From Nematostella vectensis (Eukaryota; Cnidaria; Anthozoa; Actiniaria; Edwardsiidae): 64,000 bases of DNA. The stretch is from contig NC_064034.1 in the NCBI RefSeq assembly GCF_932526225.1, forward strand, positions 21,107,747-21,171,746, in the 5' to 3' direction. The notes under the pieces are model-generated. The model worked only from the letters and a program-made list of their open reading frames with translations, did not search any database and was not told the origin of the DNA. Each line of letters starts with the position of its first letter. The stretch's first letter is position 1. Positions 57,349 to 64,000 of this stretch are shown here, in pieces. Position numbers and translations under genes: made by a program.

Positions 57349-57380
57349 GTGGTAAACAGTGTGTAAACACTTTACCACCT
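57347..57380. repeat. Inverted repeat at predicted start site of bHLH gene C
   Basis: AGGTGGTAAA (57347-57356) and TTTACCACCT (57371-57380) are exact reverse complements. The inner GTGT and ACAC extend the stem to 14 bp with a two-base bulge. It overlaps the candidate TATA box and the predicted start site. Confidence 0.9.
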
Positions 57381-57444
57381 CCCTCATTCCTGCTTGCTCA
57401 TCGAAGTGTATTCAGAACTCGCGGGGCCACTGGGTGATGCTTGG

Positions 57445-58008
57445 ATGGGGAAGATTGAGATGTTAAGCCATCCTATTCCAGGGAAGAGCGTGCAGACTGC
57501 GCGATACGTGCGACCAAGGAACCATTGCGGTCTGAACAAGGGTATCCCGTCTATAGTGGCCATTCATCGTGGCGGCGCCGGGTCAGCGAAGCGCAGAGTG
57601 CCGCGTGTGGAGCACTGCAGACAGGATAACAGTTCCTTCCACAAACGTCTCTTTACGAATAGCAGAGAACGATGGCGCCAATACCAAGTTAACTTGGCGT
57701 TTGCCGAGCTGCGCAAACTATTGCCGACTTATCCGCCTGACAAGAAACTCTCAAAACACGAGATTTTGCGTTCAACAATGAAGTACATTAAGTTCTTGGA
57801 TGGTCTTTTACAAGAAATGCAGCGAGAGGCGGAGAATAAGTGCGTTGAATGCGGGGAACTGCCAGAAAAGTCCGCGACTGCGGATAAAATAAAGATCGAG
57901 ACACAAGCTCCTTACCTTCACGCCATCAATATAGACACCTTAACCCCAAAGATACGACTCGTAGAGTCAACCGAAGGATCTTCAAACTCAAACGACTCCA
58001 TCACTTGA
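57445..58008 (+). CDS. TAL/SCL/LYL-family bHLH transcription factor C (single exon)
   Basis: A 187-aa intron-free frame starting at the first ATG; the frame is open about 17 codons further upstream but without ATG. The bHLH domain spans residues 68-122 ([20 protein letters not shown], loop [12 protein letters not shown], helix 2 [19 protein letters not shown]). The domain is of the TAL1/TAL2/LYL1 group. RQY replaces the usual RQQ just before helix 1. The N-terminal part is basic and lacks the Ser-rich block of genes A and B; the C-terminal tail is polar, with a CxxC pair (CVECG). Likely a nuclear class II bHLH factor acting with an E protein. It lies on the strand opposite gene B, 3.5 kb away. 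Confidence 0.92.
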   Translation: MGKIEMLSHPIPGKSVQTARYVRPRNHCGLNKGIPSIVAIHRGGAGSAKRRVPRVEHCRQDNSSFHKRLFTNSRERWRQYQVNLAFAELRKLLPTYPPDKKLSKHEILRSTMKYIKFLDGLLQEMQREAENKCVECGELPEKSATADKIKIETQAPYLHAINIDTLTPKIRLVESTEGSSNSNDSIT

Positions 58009-61000
58009 TATATAAGATTTAGTGTTTATTTTATTCAAATGTGTTATTGTTTCAACGAGTAGTGTGCCAATTCCATCGAAGAAATATCAAAAAAGGCTGT
58101 AGCTTGATAAGAAGCGAAGAAAATAAGTACTAAATCATACACAAGCTTTACAGATAAATGTTAAATATATAAAAGTAGGCAAATAAGCAATAGGATTGAG
58201 AACATACGGCAGAGGTGAACTTCACACATGCAATGTCTCAGTATAAAAGTGCGCTAAGCAGATAAAAATCGTCATCAATCATACAACCCTAAACTTACAA
58301 CAACATCTCTTTGCAAATACCAAGAACATATGATTGTATAAAAGTCTTTGGAAATTATCTATATAGGTTATAACCACCAGGCTAAAAATGTTATTGGTTA
58401 TCAAATAGATACGTTAGTTTTGCGCGTAGCGGGCTCCTGAGAATACGTATTTTGTTTTTTTTTTGCTAGAAATCCTCTAAGCGCAGGGAGAGGCGTCTAC
58501 AAATCGATATCGATATACTTTATTCATTGACTGTTTTGATGCTATCTAGTGTTTCCGGGAACGTCTCTCTTGTAGATTGTAATCTTTATTGGATTTGCTC
58601 TATGAAGTATAAGAGACACCTATGAGGTAGCGATGGGTAGATCACCTAGTTAAGATTTGCCACAAGAACTGGCCCAAGCGATACAGGGAAAAGTTCACTT
58701 GTGTGTCTCTCGTATATGCAAGAATGAAGTCGAAACCAGATATGAAATTTGGTATAAAGAAAGATGCACAGTGAGGAAAAGATGTACATAGTCCTAATCG
58801 AATTCACTGCAGGGCTGCAATTTAAACTTCAGTGATGCAAGAGTTTTTTTAGTAGTGGATTTTAAAAGCTACAGAAATAACACGGCGATACCAGGCCTTG
58901 CGAGCTTTAGTGTTTTACCGTTTTACTTTAAGCCAGTGTTTTTTGGTACCGAATTCTATACCTAAAATACCTTCCTATAGTCTTTTTAGTATTTCTCACA
59001 AGCAACATTCTACACCTTAGTTATTACATTACCAAGAAAAAGGCAATTTCCTAGAAAAAACTGTTTTTGTATAGCAAGTATGTATTGACATTTTTGTCGA
59101 TATTTGAGAATTTACTACATCATACGAGCCGTATACAAAATATAAATTATGGCCGGGAGAAAACCAACAACACAGTATTAATGGAACAATACTATTATAC
59201 TATTATGACCGAGGCGATATGTTTATAAGGTTTGAAAGCTCTGCACAAGCAAGACCTTTTCGGAGCAAGTGCCTCGTTTTGCTATGGCCCTCATCCTACG
59301 AGTCCTATCCACATGTAGCATAGACTAATTGCCAAACACGCGTTTTAAAAAATAAGAATAAAGCCCCTAGAGCACATGTGGATAACGTTCTTAGCTCATA
59401 AATTAATTCACTCTAAACAGTTATGAGGTAATGAACAGCAGAAATGTCGAGCATGGAAGTTACAATTCTTTGAATGACAAGTTAAAGTGGACTAAATTCT
59501 TGCATTTTGCAGGCGCGAGCTATTCTAAACGATGACTTGTAGTTTTGTGGAACATCAGGTTTTTCACTAAGATTGAAGAACTACCCCTCATCTGTTCTAG
59601 TTTAAGAAACAACACTAAACAACTGGGTTCAATAATTCCAATCACATATTGAGTTTTGACTCGATATGGTAGCGCTAGAAATCGGTGATTTAGATCGTAA
59701 TCTATAGAGGGAGCGAGAACTAGGCACATTATTACCGGTTGGTCTCATTCTTTGCACACTTGGCTAACATTCCAACATCGGCACTGTAATAATTAGGTGC
59801 TAAGAATAACTTTCTTGCAAGCACACCAGAGAGTGTTTCCTAATAAGCAACTCGGAGAAGCTCGTTTAAAAAACTCTCTTTAAAAATTCCCAGTTTTGCC
59901 AACAAAGGATAGAGGTAAAGCATTAGGAAACGCGTTATTTGTTAATTCATGTTAGCGGGAGGAAATATAAGAATTTTGCTGATGCTTATGAAGGGACTTT
60001 TCCCAGACAATTTAGTTGGACTTCTCGAAAAATGAGTAAAGTTAATGCATTCCACGCATCAGTAAGATCATTCAGACAGAATTAACGCACGCATCGCGCC
60101 AAAACGTATGCTTTATCACAAAACCAAGGCTTGATAGAAAAAGCTCTTAAATGCCGAACGACCCCAATATTGCGATTGTCAAATTAGTTATTGTGAAAAT
60201 GTCTGTATTTTCTTCACTCTTTCCCTCTTGGGATTGTCTTTGAAGAAAACCAATATCTCCTTCAGCTAGACACTAGAGGGGTGATCGTATAACAGCGAAG
60301 CTCGCGCTCGCTATCAAAGGCACTTTTTCCCTGGAGCTTTAAGAAGACCATCTAAGACAGGACAAATTTGCCCTCTTGCTTTTAAGCCCATCACGTCCCC
60401 CGAAATGCAACAAGCAAGGCCTCTGTTAGTATAGGGCAAATACTTTTGTCCCCGTCGCATAAAAGGCCGCTGTGTCCTGATTATGCTGGCATACTTCAAC
60501 GACATGGACCTATGTAGAGCTGGGTAGTGAATGTTCGGATGGGTAGCGCTTTAAACGTTCGCCATTTACTATTCTCTGGAGTTGCGACAAATTACTGGTT
60601 GCACTTCGAAACACGTTCTGTTTACTAAGGACGATTCACACTATGGCAAAAGCAGAATCAGAACAATATGGTGTGTGAACTTGCGAGATAAAAAACAAAA
60701 GCCAGAGTAAATCAAAAGCGGGACTTTACGTAGGTTCTCATGTTTGGTTTTTGCGTTCACACACAAAAATCTTCAACATAAGCAGAACTAGAAAGAAAAG
60801 AAAATGTTTTCGCTTCTGCATCTGTCGCTTATTTCAGAGTGTTTTGAACATTAAATAATAGAATAACTACAATATATAACAATAAATTAAATAGCGAGGT
60901 AGAAATATTCATGATGTTTTGTGAATTAAAATACAAAAGTTGATTCAGACACATCTGAGTTATCGATTCTCGAAACTTGCATAGTGCAAAATACATAGTG

Positions 61001-61961
61001 TGAACCAGACCTTGGGATCACACTGGCTGTTTTTTTTTTCAAACCATCACTTCTCCGAGGTTTATTCGAGTCTCGTAACAGTTTAAGCACAACAAGCACT
61101 CAAAGAAGGAGAATTTGTGGCCTTCTCCATTAGCATGGGACCTACTTGAATTATCCCAAGCTTAAGCACCCGTAAGAGGGTTTGCGAGTAAGTCCGTGCG
61201 TGCGTCCGCGGGAATCTTTCAAGCAGTGCTTAGAAGAGATGGGAGCCAAGAGATAACCTCAGATAACAAAGTCAGGATAGAGAGGATTCCATAACCGCGT
61301 TATCTGTGATGTAAAGAGAGCCACCCTTGCGGGGCATAAGACGAGAGAACGCAAAAAACGGACCGGGATCCTCCGGGGAACGATAAGAAAGAAAGACAGG
61401 AGAGAAAGGGGGAAGCAATCTGAGCCATGGAAAAGTGTACAGGGCAATACACAAGAGCGTTTAGGCCAGACGTCAGTCTTCTTGGGGGACCTATTAACCG
61501 TCTATTTTCAGCGGATCATAGTTTAAATTACCTAAATATTCGCTAACATACAATGTCAACGATTGCATGTGCCAAATGGAGCGCATATGTCAATTTAAGG
61601 ACGGTAGAGGATGGGTATAATCATGATACGATTATCTCAAGAGGTCGTCCGCCGATGAGAGATCGCTTGTAATGTTTCGTCTGGACTTGAGCTATTTTCG
61701 TGACGCCAGGGAAGTTCACGGGGATGCGAAAGGGCGCGAGGACAAGAAGGGAGAACTCAGAAGAGCCTTATGAGAGTCGAAATAGTCTTGCTTGACCTCC
61801 GCTGCGTTATCTTTCTATTTTTGAAAACAGCAATACAACGGTCTATTAAAACACTGATAATGCTCCATTTACCGCTCTCAAATAAGCGCCTCACTAAGGC
61901 GAAAAATATCAAATAACCGCCCCTTCGCTAATCCGAACATTTTAGAGATAATGGCTATTAC
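58009..61961. other. Intergenic DNA with one probable MITE, no gene seen
   Basis: Almost 4 kb after bHLH gene C. Open frames are short and without recognisable domains. The one structured item is the inverted-repeat element at 60627-61013. Confidence 0.45.
60627..61013. mobile_element. Probable MITE (387 bp)
   Basis: The left end AAGGACGATTCACACTATGG and the right end, read inverted as AAGGTCTGGTTCACACTATG, form imperfect terminal inverted repeats of about 25-28 bp. The inside is A-rich and noncoding. CTA/CC flank the ends, with no clear target duplication. Confidence 0.6.
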
Positions 61962-64000
61962 ATAAGACTAGTAACAAACCCTTTAACCTAAGACTAGTAA
62001 CCAACCCTTTAACCTAAGACTAGTAACCAATTCTTTAACCTAAGACTATCAACCAACCCTTTAACCTAAGACTAGTAACCAACTTCTTAACCTAAGACTA
62101 GTAACCAACCCTTTAACCTAAGACTAGTAACCAACCCCTTAACCTAAGACTAGTAACCAACCCTTTAACCTAAAACTAGTAACCAACCCTTTAACCTAAA
62201 ACTAGTAACCAACCCCTTAACCTAAGACTAGTAACCAACCCTTTAACCTAAGACTAGTAACCAACCCTTTAACATAAGACTAGTAACCAACCCCTTAACC
62301 TGAAACTAGTAACCAACCCTTTAACCTAAAACTAGTAACCAACCCCTTAACCTAAGACTAGTAACCAACCCTTTAACCTAAGACTAGTAACCAACCCTTT
62401 AACCTAAGACTAGTAACCAACCCTTAACCTAAGACTAGTAACCAACCCTTTAACCTAAGACTAGTAACCAACCCCTTAACCTAAGACTAGTAACCAACCC
62501 TTTAACCTAAAACTAGTAACCAACCCTTTAACATAAAACTAGTAACCAACCCCTTAACCTGAGACTAGTACCAACCCTTTAACCTAAGACTAGTAACCAA
62601 CCCTTTAACCCAAGACTAGTAACCAACCCCTTAACCTAAAACTAGTAACCAACCCCTTAACCTAAGACTAGTAACTAACCCTTTAACCTAAGACTAGTAA
62701 CCAACGCTTTAACCAAAGACTAGTAACCAACCCTTTGACCTAAGACTAGTAACCAACCCCTTAACCTAAAACTAGTAACCAACCCCTTAACCTAAGACTA
62801 GTAACCAACCCTTTAACCTAAGACTAGTAACCAACCCTTTAACATAAGACTAGTAACCAACCCCTTAACCTAAAACTAGTAACCAACCCTTAAACCTAAA
62901 ACTAGTAACCAACCCTTTAACCTAAAACTAGTAACCAACCCTTTAACCTAAGACTAGTAACCAACCCTTTAACCTAAGACTAGTAACCAACCCTTTAACC
63001 TAAGACTAGTAACCAACCCTTTAACCTAAGACTAGTAACCAACCCTTTAACCTAAGACTAGTAACCAACCCTTAACCTAAGACTAGTAACCAACCCTTTA
63101 ACCTAAGACTAGTAACCAACCCCTTAACCTAAGACTAGTAACCAACCCTTTAACCTAAAACTAGTAACCAACCCTTTAACATAAAACTAGTAACCAACCC
63201 CTTAACCTGAGACTAGTACCAACCCTTTAACCTAAGACTAGTAACCAACCCTTTAACCCAAGACTAGTAACCAACCCCTTAACCTAAAACTAGTAACCAA
63301 CCCCTTAACCTAAGACTAGTAACTAACCCTTTAACCTAAGACTAGTAACCAACGCTTTAACCAAAGACTAGTAACCAACCCTTTGACCTAAGACTAGTAA
63401 CCAACCCCTTAACCTAAAACTAGTAACCAACCCCTTAACCTAAGACTAGTAACCAACCCTTTAACCTAAGACTAGTAACCAACCCTTTAACATAAGACTA
63501 GTAACCAACCCCTTAACCTAAAACTAGTAACCAACCCTTAAACCTAAAACTAGTAACCAACCCTTTAACCTAAAACTAGTAACCAACCCTTTAACCTAAG
63601 ACTAGTAACCAACCCTTTAACCTAAGACTAGTAACCAACCCTTTAACTTAAGACTAGTAACCAACCCTTTAACCTAAGACTAGTAACCAACCCTTTAACC
63701 TAAGACTAGTAACCAACCCTTTAACCTAAAACTAGTAACCAACCCTTTAACCTGAGACTAGTACCAACCCTTTAACCTAAGACTAGTAACTAACCCTTTA
63801 ACCTAAGACTAGTAACCAACGCTTTAACCATAGACTAGTAACCAACCCTTTGACCTAGGACTAGTAACCAACCCCTTAACCTAAAACTAGTAACCAACCC
63901 TTTAACCGAAGACTAGTAACCAGCCCTTTAACCTAAGACTAGTTACCAACCCCTTAACCTAAAACTAGTAACCAACCCCTTAACCTAAGACTAGTAACCA
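61962..64000. repeat. 26-bp satellite, about 78 units, running off the window
   Basis: Tandem units containing CCCTTTAACCTAAGACTAGT and AACCAA. Each carries the palindrome ACTAGT. Variants (CCCCTTAACC, CTAAAACT, CTGAGACTAGTACC with a lost base, AACGCTTTAACC) recur in the same order about 648 bp apart. CCCTTTAACC resembles a telomere repeat but the 26-bp unit is not one. The array continues past the window end. Confidence 0.98.

Noticed and set aside
61962-64000. Telomere
   Set aside because: The unit is 26 bp and degenerate, not a short TTAGGG repeat; only the CCCTTTAACC portion is telomere-like.

Overview
This is a window of animal nuclear DNA. The genes are intron-rich with GT-AG splice sites, the intergenic DNA is AT-rich with MITEs and many minisatellites, and five of the seven recognised genes belong to animal-typical families (PRDM, TESK, TAL-type bHLH). 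Protein content and compact gene spacing fit a cnidarian, and a sea anemone such as Nematostella vectensis is my best guess. The species is an inference, not proven.

Layout. 1-4.8 kb is noncoding and holds a 52-bp minisatellite (3.1-4.7 kb). 4.84-8.46 kb (+) is a five-exon PR/SET zinc-finger gene closest to PRDM6, with a 25-bp minisatellite in its last intron. 10.7-17.3 kb (+) is a nine-exon TESK-type protein kinase. 18.25-25.16 kb is a huge 43-bp satellite of about 160 units between two convergent genes. 25.7-32.2 kb (-) is an eleven-exon SPATA1 orthologue. 32.7-37.3 kb (+) is a thioredoxin gene, head to head with SPATA1. 41.7-42.2 kb (-), 53.5-53.9 kb (-) and 57.4-58.0 kb (+) are three intron-free TAL/SCL/LYL-type bHLH genes forming a loose paralogue cluster. 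Between the first two lies a 357-bp-spaced tandem pair of hammerhead self-cleaving ribozymes (47.2-47.8 kb), a retrozyme-like element. From 61.96 kb to the window end runs a 26-bp satellite.

Tandem repeats take up roughly a fifth of the window. All spliced gene models were built by hand from exon homology, GT-AG sites and phase. Each total CDS length is a multiple of three. The genes look like independent neighbours rather than one pathway. The two arrangements with regulatory meaning are the short shared promoter of SPATA1 and thioredoxin, and the bHLH cluster. The item most worth following up is the double hammerhead element, whose stems, catalytic core and cleavage site can all be read in the sequence.
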